Both the position numbers and the translations under genes were made by a program. Positions 27,309 to 35,478 of a stretch of 35,478 bases of DNA are shown one piece after another. This DNA is from Candidatus Bathyarchaeota archaeon (GTDB lineage: Archaea; Thermoproteota; Bathyarchaeia; 40CM-2-53-6): positions 1,596-37,073 of the forward strand of contig VBAX01000067.1 in the NCBI GenBank assembly GCA_005883075.1, read 5' to 3'. Every line of letters begins with the position of its first letter. The first letter of the stretch is position 1. A model generated the notes under the pieces. It saw only the letters and a list, made by a program, of their open reading frames with translations, made no database searches and was not told the origin of the DNA.

Positions 27309-29150
27309 ATGCTCTCGACAAGCCAGCAAGCCCCGATGGGCAATCGTTCCACCCTAATTACCATTGGGAAGAACGGAGAACTCAGGCACCTATTCTGGCC
27401 TACACAAAACTATCCTCAGCATGTTCGGGGATCTCTACCGGGAATCATATGCGGGAAGGGTCAGAACGAATCCTTCAGCTGGTTGACAGACGACCCTTGG
27501 ACAAGAAGACAGAGATATCTTCCCGATAGCACTATTCTTGAAACAACTTTCACTGACAATCGTAATGGTTTCGAAGTAAGGGCTACGGATTTCGTCTTGC
27601 CCAGCAAGGATGCCCTTGTCAGAGTTTTCGAGATATCCAACAAGAACGTGGCTCCCATTGACACAAGTTTCCTCTACTACAACGACTTCAACATAGCCGA
27701 AACCCCTGTCGGTGATGCCTGCTACTACGACCAGAGATCTGACACTATCATCTCCTACAAGCGAAACTATTGGTTCACCTTTGGAGGTCAGAGACGATCT
27801 TCCGCCCATCAATGCGGGGTCCACGAAGAGGCATCAGATGCCTTCGTTGACGCAAAAGATGGCAAACTGTCCGGAAACCCTCTCGCCCTATATTCAGGGA
27901 CGAGAGGAGTGAATTCCTGTCTCAAGTGGGACCTTGGAAGTCTGAATCCAGGTGTCAAAGAACAACTTGTTCTCTTGATGTGCTTCGCACACAACAAGCA
28001 AGACGCCTTGTCTCTAATCGATACTGCAAGGAAGAGCTCGCTTCCGGAGATGGTTAATGACGTCAACAAATACTGTCAAGACTGGCTTAGAAATGCCAAA
28101 GTTGCTAGAGTTCCAGAAGCCTGGGAGGATCTGCTCAGAAGGTCCCTTCTAACTCTGAGAACACTTGTATCTCCAGACTTCGGAGGAATCGTCGCCGCCC
28201 CGACGCTAGAGCCAGATTACAGATACGTCTGGTCCCGAGACGGGACATATGTCGCATACGCGCTAGACCGCTGCGGCTACCACAAAGATGCAGAAGCCTT
28301 CTATCGTTGGTGCAAAGAAGCTCAGGAGCCGAACGGTGGATGGAATCAAAGATACAATATTGAAAAGACTCCCGCGCCATCCTGGGGAGAGCAGGAAGAC
28401 CAGTGCGCCACGATCCTATGGGGCTTCGGACAGCACTACGAACTGACTAAGAATCGAGACTTTCTGGAAGACGTTTGGCCCACCATAGAGAAAGGCGTTG
28501 AACATCTCTTGCTCGGAAGAGACCCGGAAACCGGTCTTGTCGGGCCATCGCTGGACCTCTGGGAAGAGAAGAGCGCACTACATACCTACACGAACTCGGC
28601 GGCATACGGGGCGCTGAGAGAGAGCGCTAAGATAGCGTCAGTCCTCGGACGTGACGCGCTAGCAGAATCCTGGAAGAAAGAGAATGGCATTCTGCAAAGT
28701 GCCATTGTCAAGCATCTCTGGAATGAACAGAATAATCGTTTCCTGAAATCAGTCAAGCCCGTGGACAATGACATTGACACCGCGATCATAGGACTATCCT
28801 TCCCATTTTGCGTATTACAGCCTGATGACCCTAGAATGCTGAGCACGGCTCATCAGATCGAAAACGCCTACCGCTACACCGCCGAAGGGATCGGAAGATA
28901 TCCGAGCGACGTTTACCAGGGAGGCAACCCTTGGTTCATTACGACACTCTGGATGGCGTTGTACCATTGCCAGCTCGGCAACTACCAGAAGGCCAAGACC
29001 CTCATCGACTGGTCAGCAAGGCACGTTGACGAGCTCCAGCTTTTCGCAGAACAAGTAAACAGAGAGAACGGAGAGCCCGTTTCAGCCTCGCCCTTGGCAT
29101 GGTCGCACGCTATGTTCATACTTAGCCTTCTAAACTTCAAGGAAGCATAG
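27309..29150 (+). CDS. GH15-family glucoamylase / glucan glucosidase
   Basis: PDYRYVWSRDGTYVAYALDRCGY, NGGWNQRYN, GPSLDLWEEKSALHTYTN, and C-terminal GNPWFITTLWMALYHCQLGNY. Confidence 0.9.
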   Translation: MLSTSQQAPMGNRSTLITIGKNGELRHLFWPTQNYPQHVRGSLPGIICGKGQNESFSWLTDDPWTRRQRYLPDSTILETTFTDNRNGFEVRATDFVLPSKDALVRVFEISNKNVAPIDTSFLYYNDFNIAETPVGDACYYDQRSDTIISYKRNYWFTFGGQRRSSAHQCGVHEEASDAFVDAKDGKLSGNPLALYSGTRGVNSCLKWDLGSLNPGVKEQLVLLMCFAHNKQDALSLIDTARKSSLPEMVNDVNKYCQDWLRNAKVARVPEAWEDLLRRSLLTLRTLVSPDFGGIVAAPTLEPDYRYVWSRDGTYVAYALDRCGYHKDAEAFYRWCKEAQEPNGGWNQRYNIEKTPAPSWGEQEDQCATILWGFGQHYELTKNRDFLEDVWPTIEKGVEHLLLGRDPETGLVGPSLDLWEEKSALHTYTNSAAYGALRESAKIASVLGRDALAESWKKENGILQSAIVKHLWNEQNNRFLKSVKPVDNDIDTAIIGLSFPFCVLQPDDPRMLSTAHQIENAYRYTAEGIGRYPSDVYQGGNPWFITTLWMALYHCQLGNYQKAKTLIDWSARHVDELQLFAEQVNRENGEPVSASPLAWSHAMFILSLLNFKEA

Positions 29151-29178
29151 CTACATGATCTTGCTGTAGCATGTGGGC

Positions 29179-29529
29179 CTAAGTTGTTCTCTTCTGGATC
29201 CTATTGATTCTCGTCTTAACCACGTCCACAAGACGCATGCGCAACTGTTCTCCAGAAAGCTTCTTCTCATTCAAACCGGTGATTTGTCGAGCAAGCGAAT
29301 CCTCCCCCAGCATCCTCAGCCAGTTCTCGAAATCTCCACGGCCAGTATGGAACTGGATGGAGGCAATATCAATGCTGCTCAACACTCCAACAAAGTCGGA
29401 CAAGTTTCGAGCCGCCGCTCCGGTCGGGGCTCCTATCGACCTGTAGAAATAGAACGCATTCTGCGGCGGAACATCTCGAAGTACACTCGCAGTTTCCTTC
29501 AAAGTCTTGGCTACAGGCATCAACTTCAC
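29179..29529 (-). CDS. Standalone DUF5752-like domain protein
   Basis: FYFYRSIG...GAAARNLSDFVGVL...FHTGRGDFENWLRMLGEDSLARQI...GEQLRMRLVDVV aligns with the C-terminus of the 25409-26884 product. Confidence 0.75.
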   Translation of the reverse strand: MKLMPVAKTLKETASVLRDVPPQNAFYFYRSIGAPTGAAARNLSDFVGVLSSIDIASIQFHTGRGDFENWLRMLGEDSLARQITGLNEKKLSGEQLRMRLVDVVKTRINRIQKRTT

Positions 29530-29612
29530 TTCCGAGTTGTCAGATACAAAATGGTTTCGCTTTAGGCTTTCTCTCTTAATTATCCCTTAGAGGCGGCTAT
29601 TGACCGTCTGGG

Positions 29613-31439
29613 ATGCTGACGAGGAGAGTGACTTCTCAACAACCCTCACTGAGCCGGGGGGCACATTCAGTAAAAAGAGTTTGGATGCTTAGTTATGAGT
29701 GCGCAGGACTCGCACAGGCTGGCGGTTTAGGAGAGGCTGTCGCGGGACTTGCCAGAACCCTCGCACAAGACTCCAAGATAGAAGTCACGGTTTTCCTCCC
29801 GAGTCATGGGAGGCACCTGGACCAGGACTTGAGAACAGCGTACAACCTGAAGGACGAAACGACTTTCATCGCGAACGGGTACAGAACGGGGACAGACCAC
29901 CTCCATTATCGTTACTTAGCCGGGATTGAACGGGGCCACAGAGATTCAGTCCGCTACGCGCTCGTAAAGGGCTTGGATGGACGGACAAGCAAATGGCTCA
30001 ATCACCGAACTCTCTACGATAGCAATGTCGTGTTTGAAAAAATGAGCTTGTTCGCGAGAACAGTGAAGACATACTCAGACTACCTGCTCGCCACAGGGTC
30101 GCTTAGCAACCTTCCCGATTTGATTCACGCCCACGACTGGCATATGATCCCAGCAGGAGTTGCCTTGAAGCAGTCTCTTGAGGAAAATCGTGTGCGAGTT
30201 CCACTAGTATTCACTATCCATCTGCTTGGGCGTGTTTCCCTGCCTTGGCATTACGGATCGGACGCATGGTGTGGAATCCAGGATCTTCAGCATGATGTAA
30301 GGATTGGAAGGAAAGGGGTCTTCACACTTGGATACCGTCAGGTCTGGGAAGCGTACTGTCACGACTCCCTAGAAAGGTTTGGATGTTACGAGGCGAATTA
30401 TGTCACTTCCGTGAGCAGCTCTTACCTGACCCATGATGTTTCCGATTACGTCGGGAACGCGATCAAAGGGAAGAGTGGACACGTCTACAATGGATGCGAT
30501 TGGGATAACGAAGAGATCAATTCAATGGTTCGAGTCGATCAAACTGGCGAGAAACCCATCGGTCTGAATGATCAGTACCTAAATCGCTGGGACCTCAGGA
30601 GACAACTTCTCACTCAAGGCCTGGCTGAAGCGAGACCGACAGTGGAGGGTCAAAATAATCTCGATGGATCTCAAGAACGACGAGATCAGAGCAAGCGGCT
30701 GATTGAGCCCTTTGAAGAGGACGGATCTCTCGTTCTTATGACAGGGAGATTGAGCCCACAGAAAGGCGTCGATATCCTCCTTGACGCGGTCCCACGTATT
30801 CTCAAAGTACTCCCAAGCACCAAGTTCCTATTCTTCCTACTGCCATCAAATGATCCGGACTCAAACAAGTCAACCAGTATGGTTGCTGCAGGTTACCCGA
30901 GGAATGTTAGACTTATCATGGGCAGGGACCGTCCGCTCTATCTCCTTTCCCATGTTGCAGCGGACGTTTACGCAATGCCCTCCAGGGTGGAGCCATTCGG
31001 GATCAGCGCCCTCGAAGCAATGATCACCGGGAACCCCGTCGTTGGGGCCGACGTCGGCGGCCTTAGAGAAACAGTTCTTGACATCCAAAAATACGGCGAT
31101 ACGGGAACAGGAATCTTGACTCCCGCCGAAGACGCGAGGTCTCTCTCCTCTGCCCTGATTTCTATGATAATAACGATGAAGATCGACGAGTCATCACAGC
31201 GTGGAGAAGTAGACATGAGCGATTCGGTGGAAGAGATTCCTTCCAAACCTATCAGGGAAATGGTCGGCAAGAACCCGCGGTTCGGATCGATGATCAGGGA
31301 GAACTGCAGGAGCAGAGTTGAAGAGAAGTTCAGATGGAAGAACGCGGGTCTCCTCGCACTCGCCCGGTACGCAAAGGCGAAACAATTATCCACGAAACCA
31401 ACGGTCTATTCCAAAGGCGGAAAGTCATCGAGAAACTGA
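29613..31439 (+). CDS. glgA: Glycogen synthase (GT5-like)
   Basis: VWMLSYECAGLAQAGGLGEAVAGLA, HAHDWHMIPAGVAL, MTGRLSPQKGVDILLDA, PSRVEPFGISALEAM. Confidence 0.9.
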   Translation: MLTRRVTSQQPSLSRGAHSVKRVWMLSYECAGLAQAGGLGEAVAGLARTLAQDSKIEVTVFLPSHGRHLDQDLRTAYNLKDETTFIANGYRTGTDHLHYRYLAGIERGHRDSVRYALVKGLDGRTSKWLNHRTLYDSNVVFEKMSLFARTVKTYSDYLLATGSLSNLPDLIHAHDWHMIPAGVALKQSLEENRVRVPLVFTIHLLGRVSLPWHYGSDAWCGIQDLQHDVRIGRKGVFTLGYRQVWEAYCHDSLERFGCYEANYVTSVSSSYLTHDVSDYVGNAIKGKSGHVYNGCDWDNEEINSMVRVDQTGEKPIGLNDQYLNRWDLRRQLLTQGLAEARPTVEGQNNLDGSQERRDQSKRLIEPFEEDGSLVLMTGRLSPQKGVDILLDAVPRILKVLPSTKFLFFLLPSNDPDSNKSTSMVAAGYPRNVRLIMGRDRPLYLLSHVAADVYAMPSRVEPFGISALEAMITGNPVVGADVGGLRETVLDIQKYGDTGTGILTPAEDARSLSSALISMIITMKIDESSQRGEVDMSDSVEEIPSKPIREMVGKNPRFGSMIRENCRSRVEEKFRWKNAGLLALARYAKAKQLSTKPTVYSKGGKSSRN

Positions 31440-31458
31440 ATTATTATCCAAACTACGC

Positions 31459-33420
31459 TCAAACCTCGTTCTTGAAAAACAGGGCTCCCAGAGGCGGTAG
31501 ATTAATCCGAATTGAATGTTCTTTGCCGTGAAATGCGTGAGCGTCGGTACTTACTCCGCCAAGATTACCCTGGCCGCTACCACCATATTCGACGGCATCA
31601 CTGTTCAGGATTTCCTTCCAGTATTCACTTCCGCTAACCCCCAGTCGATAGTTCTTTCGGGGCAGCGGGGTGAAATTCAGCACAACTAGGACTTGATTTT
31701 CCTGGGTCTTTTCTTTCCGGACGAAGCTGATTATGCTCTTTTCCCAGTCTTTGGTGTCCACCCATTCGAAGCCACTTCTCTCGAAGTCCATCTGGTGAAG
31801 CGCCTCTTCAGTTCGGTAGGTCTTGTTGAGGTCTTTCACCCATTGGTGAAGCCTCCTATGCGGTTCCTGTTCTAGTAAATGCCAGTCGAGGCTCTCCTCG
31901 AAGTTCCATTCGTTCCGCTGCCCGAAATCTCCACCCATAAAGAGGAGTTTCTTCCCAGGATGACCGTACATGTAGCCGTAGAGGAGTCTGAGGTTAGCGA
32001 ACTTCTGCCAGGTATCACCTGGCATCTTGTCGAGCAGAGAACGCTTCCCGTAGACGACTTCATCATGGGATAATGGGAGGATGAAGTTTTCCGAGAACGC
32101 GTACCAGAGACTGAAGGTGAGCTGGTCATGATGGTGCTTTCTGTAAACGGGGTCCTTGGCGAAGTATTCCAGCGAGTCATGCATCCAGCCCATGCTCCAC
32201 TTCATACCGAAACCGAGCCCTCCCACGTAAGTTGGGTGTGATACCATAGGCCACGCGGTTGATTCTTCCGCGATCATTTGGACGTCAGGCTGAGCGCGGT
32301 ATACTGCCTGGTTGAGCTCCTTGATGAAGGATAGTGCTTCCAGATTCTCCCTGCCCCCATACATGTTAGGCGTCCACTCACCCTTCTTCCGGGAGTAGTC
32401 CAAGTAGAGCATTGAGGCTACTCCATCGACTCTGAGTCCATCGGCGTGGTATTTGTTTAGCCAGAAGACCGCACTGCTCGCCAGGAAAGATCGGACTTCA
32501 TTCTTTCCAAAATCAAAGATGAAACTCTTCCAATCTGGATGATTTCTCTTCTGAGGGTCAGAATACTCGAAAAGGTGTGAGCCATCATAGCAAGCAAGTC
32601 CGTATGCGTCTGATGGAAAGTGAGAGGGGACCCAGTCCAGGATTACTCCGAATCCTTTTTTGTGAAGCTCATCGACGAGGTGCAAGAAGTCTTCGGGTAT
32701 GCCGAACCGGCTCGTGGGCGCGAAATAGCCCAGAGTTTGGTACCCCCAAGACCGACTGTAGGGATGCTCCATCACGGGCATAAATTCCACATGAGTGTAC
32801 TGCATCTCTTCTAGGTAGCCCGGCAGGTCCCTCGCCAACTCTCGATAGGTTAGCCATCGCTGGTTGTCTTCTGGGACCCGCTTCCAGGATCCGAGATGGA
32901 TCTCGTAAATGGCAAAGGGCGAGTCTAGAGAATTGTTCTTCGATCGGTCTTTCATCCATTCTTTGTCATCCCAAGAATGTTTGAGCTCCCAGACGACTGA
33001 TGCTGTTCGAGGTGGGATTTCCCAGAGTAGGGCGAACGGGTCCCCTTTTTCCATGGAATATCCGGCATGGATTCTGGACTCGATATTGTACTTGTAAAGA
33101 GCGCCTTTAGCGAGTCCTGGTATGAACCCTTCCCAGATCCCGGAGCCGTCGCTCCTAAGTTTCAGAGAGTGACTATTTTTCCGCCATTGATTGAAATCTC
33201 CAATCACGTGGACCTGTTTGGCATTAGGAGCCCACACCGCGAAATGTGTGCCTTCTTCCCCGTTGAGCTGGATGGGGTGGGAGCCTAGTTTCTCATAGAG
33301 TTGGATGTGTCTTCCTTCTTTGAAGAGATGAATGTCGTATGGCGTCAGTAGCTCGTGTTCGATAACCGTATCCATGGTTGGGAAAGCTCCTCGGCCCTTG
33401 GCTGGCAATGACGGACCCAT
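31459..33420 (-). CDS. glgB: 1,4-alpha-glucan branching enzyme (GH13)
   Basis: GTHFAVWAPNAKQVHVIGDFNQW, GYQTLGYFAPTSRFG, GLRVDGVASMLYLDYSRKKGEWTPN, ESTAWPMVS, LPLSHDEVVYGKRSL. Confidence 0.96.
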   Translation of the reverse strand: MGPSLPAKGRGAFPTMDTVIEHELLTPYDIHLFKEGRHIQLYEKLGSHPIQLNGEEGTHFAVWAPNAKQVHVIGDFNQWRKNSHSLKLRSDGSGIWEGFIPGLAKGALYKYNIESRIHAGYSMEKGDPFALLWEIPPRTASVVWELKHSWDDKEWMKDRSKNNSLDSPFAIYEIHLGSWKRVPEDNQRWLTYRELARDLPGYLEEMQYTHVEFMPVMEHPYSRSWGYQTLGYFAPTSRFGIPEDFLHLVDELHKKGFGVILDWVPSHFPSDAYGLACYDGSHLFEYSDPQKRNHPDWKSFIFDFGKNEVRSFLASSAVFWLNKYHADGLRVDGVASMLYLDYSRKKGEWTPNMYGGRENLEALSFIKELNQAVYRAQPDVQMIAEESTAWPMVSHPTYVGGLGFGMKWSMGWMHDSLEYFAKDPVYRKHHHDQLTFSLWYAFSENFILPLSHDEVVYGKRSLLDKMPGDTWQKFANLRLLYGYMYGHPGKKLLFMGGDFGQRNEWNFEESLDWHLLEQEPHRRLHQWVKDLNKTYRTEEALHQMDFERSGFEWVDTKDWEKSIISFVRKEKTQENQVLVVLNFTPLPRKNYRLGVSGSEYWKEILNSDAVEYGGSGQGNLGGVSTDAHAFHGKEHSIRINLPPLGALFFKNEV

Positions 33421-33452
33421 GAATCAATTGAAGGTTCCTAGTAACAATTTCA

Positions 33453-33749
33453 TCACAGGTCGAAATCCGGTACCTTTCTGAGCTGCCAGCTAACTTCGCC
33501 CTTCTCGGTATCTATCCAGATCAGGAACGCCTTGCCTGTTGAACCTTGCGACCGGAAGGAGTTTAGGTCCTCAATTAGCTTCCGATCGACGACAGCTTCA
33601 GCGGACGCCCCTTCACCGGTGTTAGGGTCCACGAGTTCGAAGCTCAGCCTAGTCATTGCTTCCTCCGGAATAGCTGAGTATCGTAGCACGTGGAATCCTC
33701 GGCCGTCCAGACTCAGAAGGATTGGCTTGTCAACAGGATCAGGGCTCAA
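33453..33749 (-). CDS. Hypothetical protein
   Basis: 98-aa ORF with protein-like composition between glgB and the AAA-Lon gene on the same strand. Confidence 0.55.
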   Translation of the reverse strand: MSPDPVDKPILLSLDGRGFHVLRYSAIPEEAMTRLSFELVDPNTGEGASAEAVVDRKLIEDLNSFRSQGSTGKAFLIWIDTEKGEVSWQLRKVPDFDL

Positions 33750-33821
33750 GCGATGACGAGTCCGATTACCTTCGTAGGTGTAATAGTCTCTTCTTGCTGA
33801 CCATGGGGGTTGTGGGAACCG

Positions 33822-35478
33822 TTACGTCCCCGAACTTCCAACAAGTCGTGAAGAACTAGGTCCCATATCGACTACAGATTCTCTTTCGATAAGAGATTGA
33901 CGAATCCTCTTCGCAAGATCCTCAGCGTTCATCGAGAAGAGTATCGGCCACCCATCTGGAGCGTTCGCGATAGGATGAACGATGATTCCCTCATCCTGAA
34001 TCATCTTCATCTCGTCGGAAGCGTTCTTGAAGTTGGACTCGGGAATTAGCAGGTCAGTGACCTTGATCTTCTCCGCCTTCAGAATACCCACTAGCTTCCC
34101 AGCTTCTCTACCTCTTCCACCCAGCCCGCCTACTGGTCCGATGTCCATTTTCAGCCCTATCGTTCCGGTCATCACTCGAGATTGTGGAATCGGGATTCCT
34201 GAGAGTTCAGAGACTAGCGCGTTCAGCATCGCATAACCCGCGCTTGGACCGGATACTCCTTGACCGGGCGCTCCTTCAAGAATTGATCGGATCTGAAACG
34301 CGACATGGAACCTGGTTAGGTTCGCCCGCGCTTTCAACCACAGCCACGACCTGATTGCTTCGACAGCGTTGGTAGCGCTTTGAATGACGGAATCATCTGG
34401 CACGAAGCTCTGTCCCATCATCATCGAGCTCGCTTGGCCCGTAACTGATACGTGTCTCTCTCCAGGATTGATGGGTCTTACAGTGCACTGAATGGTTAGG
34501 ATACCGCCACTTCCTCTATCACTCGTGTAGAGACCATACGTTACTCCAGGTATCACTTGTGATAGAATCAACGCCTCAGCGATTTCCCGGTGTTCCTTGT
34601 CTTCCAAGGACTCGAGGCTTGAGATGGCCCGTTGGAAGTGGAAGAGTCGTATCTTATAGTTGTCTTGGTTAACTTGGTCGGGCGTGAGTTCGCTTCCCTC
34701 GTTCTTGTAAATAGCGAGCAGCTGGTCCAACCGATCCAGGTCATCTTGGTACTTGAGAGTGACCGCCTGAAGCGATGTCTCTTGGCCCTTGGCTTGTGTG
34801 ACCTCGCGTGCTGCGGCAACCTCCGATGCCCACATGCGGTGAGCCTCCGATACTGTCTCTGCGGCACCTCTTGGGCTAAGAATCCTTTGTCGGCGGAACA
34901 TCTTCGTGATTTTGCCCGCATCGACTTCCGGGTGTAAGTATCTGCTGAATGTCTTTAGATGAATTCCGACGACCTCGTTCCATTCAGTATCGTTTTGTGG
35001 TGGGTGAACGTAGTAGATGTTGGGTTCGAACCTGTCCCGGGTTGCTTGGTCGATCAATTGTTCTTTGTTCGAAGTCGCGATCACAACTACCTTGTCCTCC
35101 GGCCTTAGCTCGCTTAGCTCCGCCTTTACTTGGGCAAGGATCTTGTTGCTAGAGGGGTCTCCTCCCCAGAAGATCGCGTCTGCCTCATCCAGTAGCAGTA
35201 TGCAAGGGCTCTTCTGCCGCACGAGCGAAAATAGGTCTTTGACTCTTTTCTCAGGGTCGCCCATGTAGTTCGCGCCGCTCATGAGTTCGCCGCCTCTGAC
35301 CTTGATGAATCCCACATTGTTCTCAGCAGCTGCCACCATGGCGAGAAGAGTTTTGCCGGTTCCTGGTGGACCCAACAGGAAGAACCTGGGGTTGGACTGA
35401 TGTCCTAGCTCAGCCATTGAAGGATTGAAGGCTAGTGCGATGTGGTTCAGAATCTTATTCTTAACATCGTGTAAGCCA
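33822..35478 (-). CDS. AAA ATPase-Lon (S16) protease fusion, 5' truncated by window edge
   Basis: GPPGTGKTLLA Walker A, ILLLDEADAIF Walker B, then GVSGPSAGYAMLNALVSELSGIPIPQSRVMTGTIGLKMDIGPVGGL. The frame stays open upstream of the listed Met (GLHDVKNKILNHIALAFNPSMAEL) to the window edge. Confidence 0.88.
   Translation of the reverse strand, partial: GLHDVKNKILNHIALAFNPSMAELGHQSNPRFFLLGPPGTGKTLLAMVAAAENNVGFIKVRGGELMSGANYMGDPEKRVKDLFSLVRQKSPCILLLDEADAIFWGGDPSSNKILAQVKAELSELRPEDKVVVIATSNKEQLIDQATRDRFEPNIYYVHPPQNDTEWNEVVGIHLKTFSRYLHPEVDAGKITKMFRRQRILSPRGAAETVSEAHRMWASEVAAAREVTQAKGQETSLQAVTLKYQDDLDRLDQLLAIYKNEGSELTPDQVNQDNYKIRLFHFQRAISSLESLEDKEHREIAEALILSQVIPGVTYGLYTSDRGSGGILTIQCTVRPINPGERHVSVTGQASSMMMGQSFVPDDSVIQSATNAVEAIRSWLWLKARANLTRFHVAFQIRSILEGAPGQGVSGPSAGYAMLNALVSELSGIPIPQSRVMTGTIGLKMDIGPVGGLGGRGREAGKLVGILKAEKIKVTDLLIPESNFKNASDEMKMIQDEGIIVHPIANAPDGWPILFSMNAEDLAKRIRQSLIERESVVDMGPSSSRLVGSSGT

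Noticed and set aside
30968-31393. 141-aa minus-strand ORF
   Set aside because: Antisense to glgA with no independent support.
1-35478. CRISPR array or defence island
   Set aside because: No regularly spaced short direct repeats and no cas, restriction-modification or toxin-antitoxin genes were recognised.

Overview
This 35.5-kb window looks archaeal, probably Thermoproteota/TACK-like. The evidence is a split GMP synthetase (separate ATPase and GATase genes), a tRNA gene interrupted by bulge-helix-bulge (BHB) type introns, and archaeal-style operons. Most of it is housekeeping or central metabolism: a NapH-like polyferredoxin, a ThiF/MoeB-like E1 enzyme, an NfeD + SPFH pair, carAB, citrate synthase, isocitrate dehydrogenase-like, argS, TauE + DUF1634-like, GMP synthetase, and a glycogen/alpha-glucan island (sugar nucleotidyltransferase, GH15, glycogen synthase, branching enzyme). 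The window ends in a truncated AAA ATPase-Lon protease. The observations most worth a second look are: (1) a tRNA-Cys(GCA) gene that I can fold only by removing three introns (about 16, 15 and 23 nt), two of them at non-canonical positions; (2) a ~215-nt dispersed non-coding element in two inverted copies (2664-2882 minus, 17893-18107 plus) plus a partial third copy, which may be an undescribed ncRNA family or small mobile element; (3) a giant cohesin/PKD-like surface protein whose signal peptide lies in a different frame; (4) a C-terminal domain shared by the nucleotidyltransferase and a standalone protein inside the glycogen island; (5) a Cdc48-like AAA module fused to a Lon protease domain with an atypical catalytic-Lys region; (6) a small coiled-coil protein with an HMG/YABBY-like motif. 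All calls come from reading the sequence and supplied ORFs; no database search was run.
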